Source: Granulicella sapmiensis
GTDB taxonomy: Bacteria > Acidobacteriota > Terriglobia > Terriglobales > Acidobacteriaceae
Reading direction: 5' to 3'
Length of the DNA: 64,000 nt
NCBI GenBank assembly: GCA_026225395.1
Contig: JAMFSR010000004.1
Coordinates: 167,837 to 231,836 of the forward strand
Shown here: piece after piece, positions 33,916 through 42,399 of the stretch
Layout of the letters: each line of letters begins with the position of its first letter
Numbering within the stretch: the stretch's first letter is position 1
Program-made: the position numbers and the translations under genes
Notes under the pieces: generated by a model
Seen by the model: the letters and a program-made list of their open reading frames with translations, nothing else
The model's database searches: none
Told to the model about the DNA's origin: nothing

Positions 33916-34097
33916 TCTTGCACCTTTGCTCGGGATTCTCCGGTTCCGTGACGAGGATAGGCCAAAGTTTCCATCGGCATCCACATACCCGCATCGATGA
34001 TGACTTTTTCCACCACGTCCTTCGCAGATAATCCGAAGCGCGCCATCAGCTCGTTGATTTCCTCAATAGCTTCCGGATTGTCAAGCACCACCATCAT
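33912..34097 (-). CDS. Small helical protein coupled to the Trypco2-like gene
   Basis: A 61-residue protein starting MMVVLDNPEAIEEINELMARFG, with AGGAA 6 bp upstream. The sequence suggests a strand, a helix PEAIEEINELMARFG and a second helix SAKDVVEKVIIDAG, then a short tail MWMPMETLAYPRHGTG. It might be a ribbon-helix-helix or other small regulator, but I do not recognise a family. Stop and next start overlap (ATGA), so it is translated with the Trypco2-like gene. Base composition matches the AT-rich islet. Confidence 0.5.
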   Translation of the reverse strand: MMVVLDNPEAIEEINELMARFGLSAKDVVEKVIIDAGMWMPMETLAYPRHGTGESRAKVQE

Positions 34098-34123
34098 ATC
34101 GTTCCTCGCGTACCAGCAAAATT

Positions 34124-36049
34124 CTACCCCACCGCCTCAGGCACCACATCCCCTTCACCCGGCGCAAGAAACAAGTTCGTCTCCAACCCATGCTGCCGCG
34201 TATACAGATCAAAGTACCGCCCGCCCAGCTTGTACAGCTCCTCATGCGTCCCACGCTCGAGAATCCGACCCTTCTCGATCACCAGAATCTGATCCGCCTT
34301 CCGAATGGTCGACAGACGATGGGCAATCACAAACGTCGTCCGCCCCTTCATCAGGTAGCTCAGCCCCTGCTGAATCATCGCCTCCGACTCCGAGTCCAGC
34401 GAACTCGTCGCTTCATCCAGAATTAAGATCCGCGGGTCCGCCAAAATCGCGCGCGCAATCGAAATCCTCTGGCGCTGGCCGCCGGAAAGCTTCACGCCAC
34501 GCTCGCCCACGATCGTCTCAAACCCCTCCGGAAAATTCAGTGCGAACTCGTCCACGCGCGCAATCCGGCAAGCCTCCATCAACTGCTCTTCGGTCGCCGC
34601 CGGCCTCGAGAACTTCACATTCTCGCGAATCGTCCCGTCGAACAGAAAAGTCTCCTGCAACACCACACCCAATTGCTCGCGATAGCTGTTCAACCTCACC
34701 GTCGCCAGGTCCACGCCATCGACCAGCACCGCGCCGGAACCCGCCGTATGGAATGCGCAAATCAAGCTGATGATCGTCGACTTGCCCGATCCGCTCGAGC
34801 CCACAAGCGCCGTCACAGTTCCCGGCTTCGATTCGAAGCTCAAATCGTGCAACACAGGCTTACCGGCTTCATACTCGAAACTCACGTTGTCAAACACAAC
34901 GTCGCCCTGGATCGAAGACAGCGTGTGTACGCGCCGCGGCTCACTGTCTTCCTGCTGCTCGTTCAAAATCTCAGTCGTGCGATCCAGCCCAGCCAGCGCT
35001 TCTGTGATCTGCGTTCCAATCGACACCAGCTGCACAATCGGCGCGATCATGAACGCCAGCAGCATCGTGTACTCCACATAACCGCCGGTATTCAAGCGGC
35101 CGGCCGCGGTCTCATGAGCGCCCAGGTACATGATGAGCCCGCCTACGACTCCCAGCACGACGGTGGAAGAAAGCGTCATCAAAGATTGCGCCGTAAGAGA
35201 ACTGATCACATTCTTCAGCAACCGTTCCACGCCCTCGCCAAACACCGCCGATTCGCTGTCTTCCGCGTGATATCCCTTCACCACCCGCACGCCGCCGAGC
35301 GACTCCGTCAACCTTCCCGTCACTTCGGCATTGATCTTCGCCCGCTCGCGAAAAATTGGCCGAATAGTTCGAAAGGCCTTCTGCAGGATCAGCCCAAACG
35401 TCAGCAGAATTCCGACCATCAACACCGTCATGCGCACGTTGATCGAAATCAACACCACGAAGACGATCACAGCCGTCAACACGCCGCCCACAAAATCGAG
35501 CAGCCCTGTCCCCACAAGGTTGCGCACACCCTCCACGTCTGTCATGATCCGCGCGACCAGTGTCCCCGTGCGGTTTTCGTCGTAGAACGCAACCGGCAGG
35601 CGGCCAATGTGCGCCTGTACCTGTTTGCGCAGATCGGAGATCAGCCGTTGCCCCTCCGTGGACAGCAACTGCGTCAGTGCATACGAAGTGATCGCCTGCA
35701 CCAGCACGGCCGCACCCACTGAGCCGACGATTAAAGGCAGCTTTTTCATCTGCCCCTGCCGCATCACATCGTTGATAAAAGGGCGCGAAGAGATTGGCAG
35801 GACCAGGCTGCAAAGCCGGTTGACGATCATCAGCAGGAAGCTGCCGGCGATCAGCCACTTTCGCGGCAGCACCAGCTTCCAGACCTCCGGCAACACTTTC
35901 TTCAGCTTCGGCTTCGGACGAGACTTCGACAGATCCGCGGCAATGGCTCTGCCCGTTCCACGCATCGGCGCATCCGCCGCGCGCACACCGCCACCCATCC
36001 CGCCACTTCCCATACCTGCCATCGATGCCTCGAGTCTGCGTTCGCCCAT
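34124..36049 (-). CDS. ABC exporter half-transporter, MsbA/BmrA type
   Basis: A 641-residue fused TMD-NBD protein that should homodimerise in the inner membrane. After a Gly-rich leader the six-helix domain spans about 65-360, including FYDENRTGTLVARIMTDVEGVRNLVGTG, the coupling region of type IV exporters. The NBD has Walker A GSSGSGKST, Q-loop VLQETFLF, signature LSGGQRQR, Walker B ILILDEATSSLD and the H-loop IAHRLST, all intact. Substrate candidates are lipids (MsbA-like), peptides or drugs; nothing in the neighbourhood decides. AGAG precedes the ATG. It shares the strand with the small membrane protein gene upstream (32 bp). Confidence 0.88.
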   Translation of the reverse strand: MGERRLEASMAGMGSGGMGGGVRAADAPMRGTGRAIAADLSKSRPKPKLKKVLPEVWKLVLPRKWLIAGSFLLMIVNRLCSLVLPISSRPFINDVMRQGQMKKLPLIVGSVGAAVLVQAITSYALTQLLSTEGQRLISDLRKQVQAHIGRLPVAFYDENRTGTLVARIMTDVEGVRNLVGTGLLDFVGGVLTAVIVFVVLISINVRMTVLMVGILLTFGLILQKAFRTIRPIFRERAKINAEVTGRLTESLGGVRVVKGYHAEDSESAVFGEGVERLLKNVISSLTAQSLMTLSSTVVLGVVGGLIMYLGAHETAAGRLNTGGYVEYTMLLAFMIAPIVQLVSIGTQITEALAGLDRTTEILNEQQEDSEPRRVHTLSSIQGDVVFDNVSFEYEAGKPVLHDLSFESKPGTVTALVGSSGSGKSTIISLICAFHTAGSGAVLVDGVDLATVRLNSYREQLGVVLQETFLFDGTIRENVKFSRPAATEEQLMEACRIARVDEFALNFPEGFETIVGERGVKLSGGQRQRISIARAILADPRILILDEATSSLDSESEAMIQQGLSYLMKGRTTFVIAHRLSTIRKADQILVIEKGRILERGTHEELYKLGGRYFDLYTRQHGLETNLFLAPGEGDVVPEAVG

Positions 36050-36081
36050 CTACTCTTCGATGCTTCGCCCTGCCACCCGAT

Positions 36082-36462
36082 TCAAACCAATCGAGCGCGG
36101 CGGGCCGCGATAAACGACCGCACACACAAAGCCACGAATACCAGGCAAACCAGCGCGACCACTGCGCGCTCATCAAACGCCAACGGGTCGGCCGCGATGG
36201 CCGCCGATCCATGCACTGCTGTCACCACCGCGCGAATCCCCGTAATCAGGAAGCCGATCAACCCAAACGTCACCGCGATATGCATCCAAAGCATCCGTTT
36301 TTTGGCATCTTCGGAGTTCGCCAGCGACCCGCTCACCAGCAGAATCAACCCCACCCCAGCCGGATGCAGCGTCGCCATCTCGGTCCGTCCCGTAGCCATC
36401 CAGAAACCCACGCTGATCACAATCAGCAGCACTCCAAAGAACATCGTCAACTTAGCCATCAT
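36082..36462 (-). CDS. Small four-helix membrane protein
   Basis: A 126-residue protein starting MMAKLTMFFGVLLIVIS; GGAG lies 4 bp before ATG 36462. Four hydrophobic segments are visible (MFFGVLLIVISVGFWMATG, PAGVGLILLVSGSLA, WMHIAVTFGLIGFLITGI, AVVALVCLVFVALCVRSFI), ending in a basic tail RAARRARLV-like. An HP pair and RMLWMH between helices are the only polar marks. Proteins of this size and layout occur next to many genes in Terriglobia; function unknown. It lies between the ABC exporter and the SCO gene on the same strand. Confidence 0.65.
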   Translation of the reverse strand: MMAKLTMFFGVLLIVISVGFWMATGRTEMATLHPAGVGLILLVSGSLANSEDAKKRMLWMHIAVTFGLIGFLITGIRAVVTAVHGSAAIAADPLAFDERAVVALVCLVFVALCVRSFIAARRARLV

Positions 36463-36477
36463 GCTTCTCCTGTCTTA

Positions 36478-36527
36478 CTCTGCGAAATTTTGCTCACTCC
36501 GCGAACCCTGCGTCAAAGCCTTTGCCG
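36478..36527. repeat. Dispersed intergenic repeat (gcgtnaaagc family), copy 1
   Basis: The spacer reads as short CTGCG/CCGCG-type units and ends GCGTCAAAGCCTTTG. Its relatives are at 37465-37503 (ending GCGTTAAAGC) and at 15960-16005 (ending GCGTTCAAAGC). Confidence 0.4.
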
Positions 36528-37418
36528 TTAGACCGCAGCAGCCTTGCGAATCTGCTCTTCCACTTCAGCAACGGTCCAGTCCTTCGTAGGATAGAACGCC
36601 GCCACCTTGCCATCCTTGCCGATCACCAATGTCGATAGCGAATGTTGCAGCGTCCCATTGTCACCCGGCGTCACACCCAGATCGAAAAACTCTTCCATCT
36701 TCTGCATTTCCGCCGCTTCAGGAGCCGCAAAGTCCCAATGCACAAACGTCTCCTGCGTATATCGCCCCGTATAGGCCTCGCCATAGCTCTTCAACACCTT
36801 CGGCGTGTCGTACGTTGGATCGAAACTCACACTCAGCAGATGCGTTTTCGCATACAGTTTCTTATCACCGCTCAAATCCTTATCGATCTCCGCAAAGTTC
36901 CGGCTCATGCGCGGGCAGTAATCCGCCAGCGGACAACGCGTGTACACAAACGTCATCACCAGCACCTTGCCCTTGAACTGCCCCAGCCGGATCGTCCTGG
37001 CGGACTGGTTCAGCAGCGCAAAGTCGGGCACCGCATCGCCCGGCGCAGGCACGTGATACTGAACCTTCGGCACATAATCCGGCTTCGCCTGCCCGGTTAC
37101 CACAATGTCGGTCAGCCGCATGTTGATCGGCCCAGCGGCATCGCTCTCCGACAGCAGTGTCGCCGTGATCTTATCTCCCGCGTGCAACTCGCTCGCCACC
37201 GTCGGATCTGCCAGCTTATACGTCATCGTCATCGCTTCCATAAATCCCGGAATCGACTCCGCATTCAAATCAATCTCACCGCTCTTCGCATCGACCGAAA
37301 CCACCACCCCACGCACCGGATAACGCTGCGTCGCGCTCTTCGCCGAGGGCACCCGATGGCACCCCACCACCCCAACCATCGCCAATCCCAAAGCCGCCAC
37401 CAGAACTTTCAATCGCAC
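36528..37418 (-). CDS. SCO1/SenC copper lipoprotein with N-terminal CusF-like domain
   Basis: A 296-residue lipoprotein. I place the start at GTG 37418 because GGGAGG lies 6 bp upstream and a lipoprotein signal follows at once (lipobox VVGC, Cys20). Residues 33-110 form a CusF-like copper domain, YPVRGVVVSVDAKSGEIDL then the metal-binding FMEAMTMTY with Met63 and Met65. Residues 120-296 are a thioredoxin-like SCO domain in which the copper-binding cysteines read RCPLADYCP (Cys162, Cys168), C-x5-C instead of the classical C-x3-C, with the distal His259 in TLQHSLST. SCO proteins deliver copper to the CuA site of cytochrome oxidase or act as thiol-disulfide reductants. No oxidase genes are in the window. 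Confidence 0.85.
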   Translation of the reverse strand: MRLKVLVAALGLAMVGVVGCHRVPSAKSATQRYPVRGVVVSVDAKSGEIDLNAESIPGFMEAMTMTYKLADPTVASELHAGDKITATLLSESDAAGPINMRLTDIVVTGQAKPDYVPKVQYHVPAPGDAVPDFALLNQSARTIRLGQFKGKVLVMTFVYTRCPLADYCPRMSRNFAEIDKDLSGDKKLYAKTHLLSVSFDPTYDTPKVLKSYGEAYTGRYTQETFVHWDFAAPEAAEMQKMEEFFDLGVTPGDNGTLQHSLSTLVIGKDGKVAAFYPTKDWTVAEVEEQIRKAAAV

Positions 37419-37464
37419 GAAAAGCCTCCCATCAAGCGAACTCCGCTCACCCCCAATGATATCT

Positions 37465-37503
37465 GCCTTACTCCGCGACCTCCGCGCTCTCCGCGTTAAA
37501 GCC
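37465..37503. repeat. Dispersed intergenic repeat (gcgtnaaagc family), copy 2
   Basis: A string of CTCCGCG units ending GCGTTAAAGC lies between the divergent SCO and MFS genes; see 36478-36527. Confidence 0.4.
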
Positions 37504-37689
37504 TCCGCCTGCCCCGTGGTAGCATCAGCCTCGGAGCCACAAACTCCTCGAACAGAGTCGACCACGATCCTCGGCGGCTACTGCGGACACAACCCTCGCG
37601 ATCCCTTCGCTATTCGCGCAGGATCGCAAGTCCAAAGTCCCGTCGCACTCTGCCTCGAGCCCCATCCGCAGCAGGAGCGAACTCGAGAC

Positions 37690-38883
37690 GTGCCAGCAAG
37701 TCCTCATCATCACGACGACACAACCGCAGGCCCGGCCGTAGCGTGGCTCGCACTCGGCGTCCTTCTCGCCGGCCTCGGCACCGTCCTTCTCGGTCCCATC
37801 CTTCCCGCGATCTCTCTCCGCTGGCACCTGACCGACCAGCAAACCGGCCCGCTCTTCTTCGCCAAGTTCGTCGGCTCGTTCCTCGGCGGCATCTCCGTTC
37901 CGCGCAAACTCCGCTGGGGCATCTTCTCCGGAACGATCCTCGCCTGCCTCGGCTTCGCCTCCTTTGCGCTCGCCACCGGCCTCACCGGCGGCATCGCCAC
38001 ACTGTTCATCGCGGGCATCGGCATCGGCCAGATCATCGCCAGCACCAACATCCTCGCCGGGCGCCGTTATACGCACCAGACCGGCTCCGCGCTTTCGTCG
38101 TTGAACTTCTTCTTCTCGCTCGGCGCCGTCATTACAGGCCTCATCGTCGCCGCTCTGGAACCGCGCTTCGGCCTCCGCAATTTGCTTTTCTACATCGCCG
38201 CCGCGTTCGCAGCCACCAGCCTCGGCGGTCGCCTCAACTGGATCCGCACAACTCCGGATGGCCCCGATCTCTCACACTTGAAGACCGGGGAACAAAGTCC
38301 CAAGGAAGCCCAATCCCTCCAACGCCCCATCTTCGTCCGCTTCGCCCTCTTCCTCTTTCTCTACGGAGGCCTCGAAACCTGCCTCGTCGGCTGGCTCACC
38401 ACCTTCACCGTGCGCTACTCCGACGCCAACCTCGTAGGCGGCCAATCCGCCGTCGTGCTTCTCCTCATCGCACTCACCCTCGGCCGCGCTCTCTCTTCCA
38501 TCGCCCTCCGCTTTATCAGCGAAGCAAGAGTGCAGCGCCTCGGCCTCATCTTGTCCTTCTTCTTCATCGCCGGACTCAGCACCGCCAGCCACGCGGCCTC
38601 ACTCAGTACCTGGAGCATCCTGCTCGGCCTCAGCCTCGCGCCGTTCTTCCCCGCAACCTTCGCGCTGCTGATGCACCGCGACCCCTCTGCGCGCGAAGCC
38701 GGCTTCATCCTGGCCGTTTCCGGACTCGGCGCCGCAGCCTTCCCCTGGCTCATGGGCATCGTCAGCACGCACACCGGCTCCCTCCGCGAAGCCATGGCCG
38801 TACCCGCCACGCTCGCGCTGCTTCTACTAGCCGTCAGCTTCCTCAGTTTCGGATCACGACCGCAACCTTCCGCAGCCACCTAG
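37690..38883 (+). CDS. MFS transporter, FucP/sugar-permease-like
   Basis: A 397-residue, 12-helix carrier. Start uncertain: I use GTG 37690 because it lies shortly before the first helix (VAWLALGVLLAGLGTVLLGPILPAI) and has GGAG 12 bp upstream; the frame is open for 78 more codons, but those look like translated spacer. The loop after TM2 lacks the strong GxLaDrxGrr motif and instead has FVGSFLGGISVPRKLRWG. Two six-helix halves are separated by a hydrophilic loop near residues 190-215. The general pattern (GIGIGQIIASTNILAGRRY, GGLETCLVGWLTTF) resembles the FucP/sugar and BST-type carriers. Substrate unknown. Convergent with the alpha-mannosidase gene 43 bp away; a sugar released by it is a natural guess, but only that. 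Confidence 0.65.
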   Translation: MPASPHHHDDTTAGPAVAWLALGVLLAGLGTVLLGPILPAISLRWHLTDQQTGPLFFAKFVGSFLGGISVPRKLRWGIFSGTILACLGFASFALATGLTGGIATLFIAGIGIGQIIASTNILAGRRYTHQTGSALSSLNFFFSLGAVITGLIVAALEPRFGLRNLLFYIAAAFAATSLGGRLNWIRTTPDGPDLSHLKTGEQSPKEAQSLQRPIFVRFALFLFLYGGLETCLVGWLTTFTVRYSDANLVGGQSAVVLLLIALTLGRALSSIALRFISEARVQRLGLILSFFFIAGLSTASHAASLSTWSILLGLSLAPFFPATFALLMHRDPSAREAGFILAVSGLGAAAFPWLMGIVSTHTGSLREAMAVPATLALLLLAVSFLSFGSRPQPSAAT

Positions 38884-38926
38884 CATTCTCAAACCTCACC
38901 CCTCCAAGCCCTCACTCCTCAACGGA

Positions 38927-41900
38927 TCACTTCGACATAACGGCCGCCACCTTCGACGGATAAAACACCTGCACCGTCAAAATCTCATAAGGCTTGATCG
39001 GCACCGTCACAACATCCCCACTCATCGCGAGATGCGATCCCTCGACCTTCTCCATCAGATTGCTCTCCACCGCATACTGCGCCCCCGGCGCCACATGCAG
39101 TTTCACATCACCAGCAACACCACCCCACTCATACATCCGATACACCAGCGCATCTGCATCCTCAGCCTTCTTCACCGCCGTCAGCGTCACGTTCGAATTC
39201 TCAACCTCACCCCATGAAGCCTCCGCCGGCGCGGCACCCGTATGCGCAAACACTTGTTCCGCCTTTAGCGGATCGTTCAACTCATACCCACGATGCACCG
39301 TCAGCGCTTGCTTCCACTCCCCCGCATGCGGATAGATCGCATACCGAAAGTGCTGCATCCCACGGTCCGCATCTGGATCAGGCCACGTCGGCGAACGTAA
39401 CAGCGTCAGTCGCAACACGTTTCCCGCCGCGTCATATCCGTACTTCGAATCGTTGATCACTGACACGCCCTGCGAAGCATCCCCCAGATCCGCCCAGCGC
39501 AGCGCCGGCACTTCGAACTTAGCCTTCTCCCAACTATTCGTCCGCTCCGTTGTCCGCTCAATCGACCCATAAGGAATCTCATACGTAGCCTTCGCGCTCG
39601 ACGCCGCCAGCGGGAACGCCGCCTTCAACAGCACATGCGTCTCATGCCAGTCCACATCGTTATCAACGACCACTTCATCCGCGCCCGCATCGAGCGAAAT
39701 ATCCTGCACAAACTTCGAGCTCTGCCACGTACGCGTTACCCGCACCGTCTTGCGAAGCGGCCCATCGGCCACCACCGCGATCGAGTCCACTCCACTGATC
39801 GGCGTCATCTTCCGATCCAACGTGCCGGGATCGATATTCCAGGCGTCATACCGTGCCGGCGTATCGCTGAACGTCTGCAACTGGTTCCCGCACGATCCAG
39901 CCGCGAGAAACTCTTTATCGTTAGCCATCAGACTCACTACGCAGCCGGTTTTCTTATCGATCACAACTTTAAGGGACTGATTGCCGAGTACTATGCTTGC
40001 CGCACTTTCACTCAATCGCAGAAGATCATCTCCATCATGATTTGAGCCACCCAACGATCCAGCTGCCTGGAAAACCTTGTAGCCTAACGCTGGCACATTA
40101 CGCACATGAGCCAGCAACTCATAGCTATGCGTTGCCCTATCTTCAGAGAGCACCTGCGTGTTTACCCAACCATGATCAGGATCGATAAGACCAATGGTTT
40201 CCGCAGAACTATCGGGTAGCTGCACGTGCAGCTGAATAGTTTCCGATCGCGGCCACGCTTGAGAATTGAGAACTAGAACCGGCGCAACATCAGCAGACTT
40301 ACTACCGAAGCTTCCAGGCTTCATCTTCGTCTCGATGTCTGCCGCCAGCGTCTTCAACGCTCCATCCGTAATCTCCGCATCCGAGTGAAACACCTCCGTA
40401 TAGTCCTTCGCCGCATCGCGATAGATCACCGCAATCCCCGAGCCCGCCGCCAGATCATGAAACTGGTTGAACGTAATCTTCTTCCAGCTCTCCGTCAGCT
40501 CGTCCGCGGGATAAGCCCGCCCCTGCAGCCACGCAAACGACGCCATCTTCTCCGCATCGAGCGTCGCTACCTCGCTCATCCTGTTCCCACGCTTATGCCC
40601 CGCCTGCGTCGTATAAACGCCACGGTGATACTCAAAGTAAAGCTCATCTTTCCACGTCGGCAATCCCATCGTTCCGCCCGCACCCGCCGCCGGAGCCGTA
40701 TATCCCTTCGCGATCTTCTCGTAATCCCACACCGGCGAATCCGGATTCAGCTTCGTCTCCACATCTGAAAAATAATGCTGCGCCGTCCCATACCGCATTG
40801 TCGGAACCGCATCGCCCGACTTCTGCGCAGCAATCCAATGATCGCCCTCATCGAGCATCGCCCGCGTTGGACCGCCGCCATGATCCCCGATCCCATAGAG
40901 ATCCATCATCTCCGTCGTCCCCGGATTCCGCTGCACCGACTCCGCAAAGTCTCCCGAGATCCTCACCGGGCTCACATTGCTGTGGACATAATCTGTCGGA
41001 AAGTATGTCAGCACCTTCGACCCATCCGGCGACTCCCACCAGAACAGCCGGAACGGCAGCTGGTTCGTATCGTTCCAGTGCATCTTCTGCGTCACAAAGT
41101 AATCCAGCCCGCTGCGCTTATAAATCTGCGGAAGCTGCCAGTTGTACCCAAACGAATCCGGGTTCCAGCCAATCCGCGCCGTCACGCCATACACCTTCTG
41201 AAAGTACCGCTGCCCTACCAGCAACTGCCGCACCAGGCTCTCGCCATCCGGGATATTCAAATCCGGCTCAACCCACATGCCACCGACGATCTCCCATCGC
41301 CCTTCCTTCACCCGCTGCGCAATCTGCTTGTTCAGCTCCGGATACTTGTCCGCCATCCACTCCGTGTACTGCGCCGCCGACTGCGTATACGTGTAGTCCG
41401 GATACTCATTCATCAACTGCAGCGCCGTCGTAAACGTCCGTTTCACCACATCGATCGTCTCCGACCGCGGCCACAGCCACGCCGCATCGATATGCGCATT
41501 GCCCGTCAGCACTACCTTCTCCTCGGCCAGCACATCATGCAGCCCGTCCAGAATCCCCTGCGCCTTCTTCAGCGACCGGTCAAACCCCGCCTGGTCGCCC
41601 GCGTCGAGCGCCTTCATATCGATCGCCGCCACCGCCGCTTCCACCTTCGGCAGTAGGTCCCGTCGCGGCGTCGCCAGATTCGGCAACAGGTTCGCGGCCG
41701 TCAGACACTCCACGCGAACATCATCCGGACTCGGCCTCGCCTTAACGCCACTCACATCCGAATTCAGTTCAATCCGCAGATTCGCCCCGACAAACGTCTT
41801 CTGATCCACTGTCTGCAGCAGCTTCACCGCTACCAGGATCTTCTCGCCCGGTTTCGCCGGCTCAAACATTACGATCGGCTCCAGGTCATCGCCCAGCGCG

Positions 41901-42295
41901 ACCCTCCGGCCATTGAAGTAGACGATCTCCGGCATCGGCCCATTCGCGTCCGCGTTGAACTGAAACCAGATCCGCGCCCCGCTCACGTCATAGCCATGCA
42001 GCGTCTTCGGCACCTCGATCTCGCGCCGGAACCACACCGCTTCCTTCGGCGCTTTATACTGCGCCTTCACCTCGGGCCAGCTCGCGTCGTCCAGCCCCAC
42101 CGACTCCCCATGCGCAATATCCCCCGCGTGAAACCGCCATTCCACCGCCGGCAGCGAATCGAGCGTTTCCAGCGTATGCAGCTTGGCTAAAGCCTCGGGA
42201 GAAAGGTTCATCTGCTCACGCACCGGCGTAAACGATTGAGCCAAAACAACAGAAGACACCACCAAAGGAGCAAGGAAAAACAAACGAAATCGCAT
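38927..42295 (-). CDS. Glycoside hydrolase family 38 alpha-mannosidase, exported
   Basis: A 1122-residue enzyme of the GH38 alpha-mannosidase type that removes alpha-linked mannose from glycans. A signal peptide starts at ATG 42295 (MRFRLFFLAPLVVSSVVLAQS). The zinc-binding GNAHIDAAWLWPRSETIDVVKRTF block opens the catalytic domain at about residue 262; the nucleophile Asp380 is in GWNPDSFGYNWQLPQI, and GGMWVEPDLNIPDGES precedes it. A middle helical domain (KRGNRMSEVATLDAEK) and large C-terminal beta-sandwich domains with VSVINDSKYGYDAAGNVLRLTLLRS complete the enzyme. Length is typical of the long bacterial GH38 enzymes. The N-terminal 250 residues contain a galactose-binding-like sandwich. Export suggests action on fungal or plant N-glycan-type material. 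Confidence 0.93.
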   Translation of the reverse strand: MRFRLFFLAPLVVSSVVLAQSFTPVREQMNLSPEALAKLHTLETLDSLPAVEWRFHAGDIAHGESVGLDDASWPEVKAQYKAPKEAVWFRREIEVPKTLHGYDVSGARIWFQFNADANGPMPEIVYFNGRRVALGDDLEPIVMFEPAKPGEKILVAVKLLQTVDQKTFVGANLRIELNSDVSGVKARPSPDDVRVECLTAANLLPNLATPRRDLLPKVEAAVAAIDMKALDAGDQAGFDRSLKKAQGILDGLHDVLAEEKVVLTGNAHIDAAWLWPRSETIDVVKRTFTTALQLMNEYPDYTYTQSAAQYTEWMADKYPELNKQIAQRVKEGRWEIVGGMWVEPDLNIPDGESLVRQLLVGQRYFQKVYGVTARIGWNPDSFGYNWQLPQIYKRSGLDYFVTQKMHWNDTNQLPFRLFWWESPDGSKVLTYFPTDYVHSNVSPVRISGDFAESVQRNPGTTEMMDLYGIGDHGGGPTRAMLDEGDHWIAAQKSGDAVPTMRYGTAQHYFSDVETKLNPDSPVWDYEKIAKGYTAPAAGAGGTMGLPTWKDELYFEYHRGVYTTQAGHKRGNRMSEVATLDAEKMASFAWLQGRAYPADELTESWKKITFNQFHDLAAGSGIAVIYRDAAKDYTEVFHSDAEITDGALKTLAADIETKMKPGSFGSKSADVAPVLVLNSQAWPRSETIQLHVQLPDSSAETIGLIDPDHGWVNTQVLSEDRATHSYELLAHVRNVPALGYKVFQAAGSLGGSNHDGDDLLRLSESAASIVLGNQSLKVVIDKKTGCVVSLMANDKEFLAAGSCGNQLQTFSDTPARYDAWNIDPGTLDRKMTPISGVDSIAVVADGPLRKTVRVTRTWQSSKFVQDISLDAGADEVVVDNDVDWHETHVLLKAAFPLAASSAKATYEIPYGSIERTTERTNSWEKAKFEVPALRWADLGDASQGVSVINDSKYGYDAAGNVLRLTLLRSPTWPDPDADRGMQHFRYAIYPHAGEWKQALTVHRGYELNDPLKAEQVFAHTGAAPAEASWGEVENSNVTLTAVKKAEDADALVYRMYEWGGVAGDVKLHVAPGAQYAVESNLMEKVEGSHLAMSGDVVTVPIKPYEILTVQVFYPSKVAAVMSK

Positions 42296-42399
42296 GCCCG
42301 CAAGACTAACAAAACGCTTGCGCCCTCGCCCAACCCTCAAATCTCAGGCAACCCGGAACGCCCATAAAATCCAGAGGAGTCCGGCGTATAACCAAGGCA

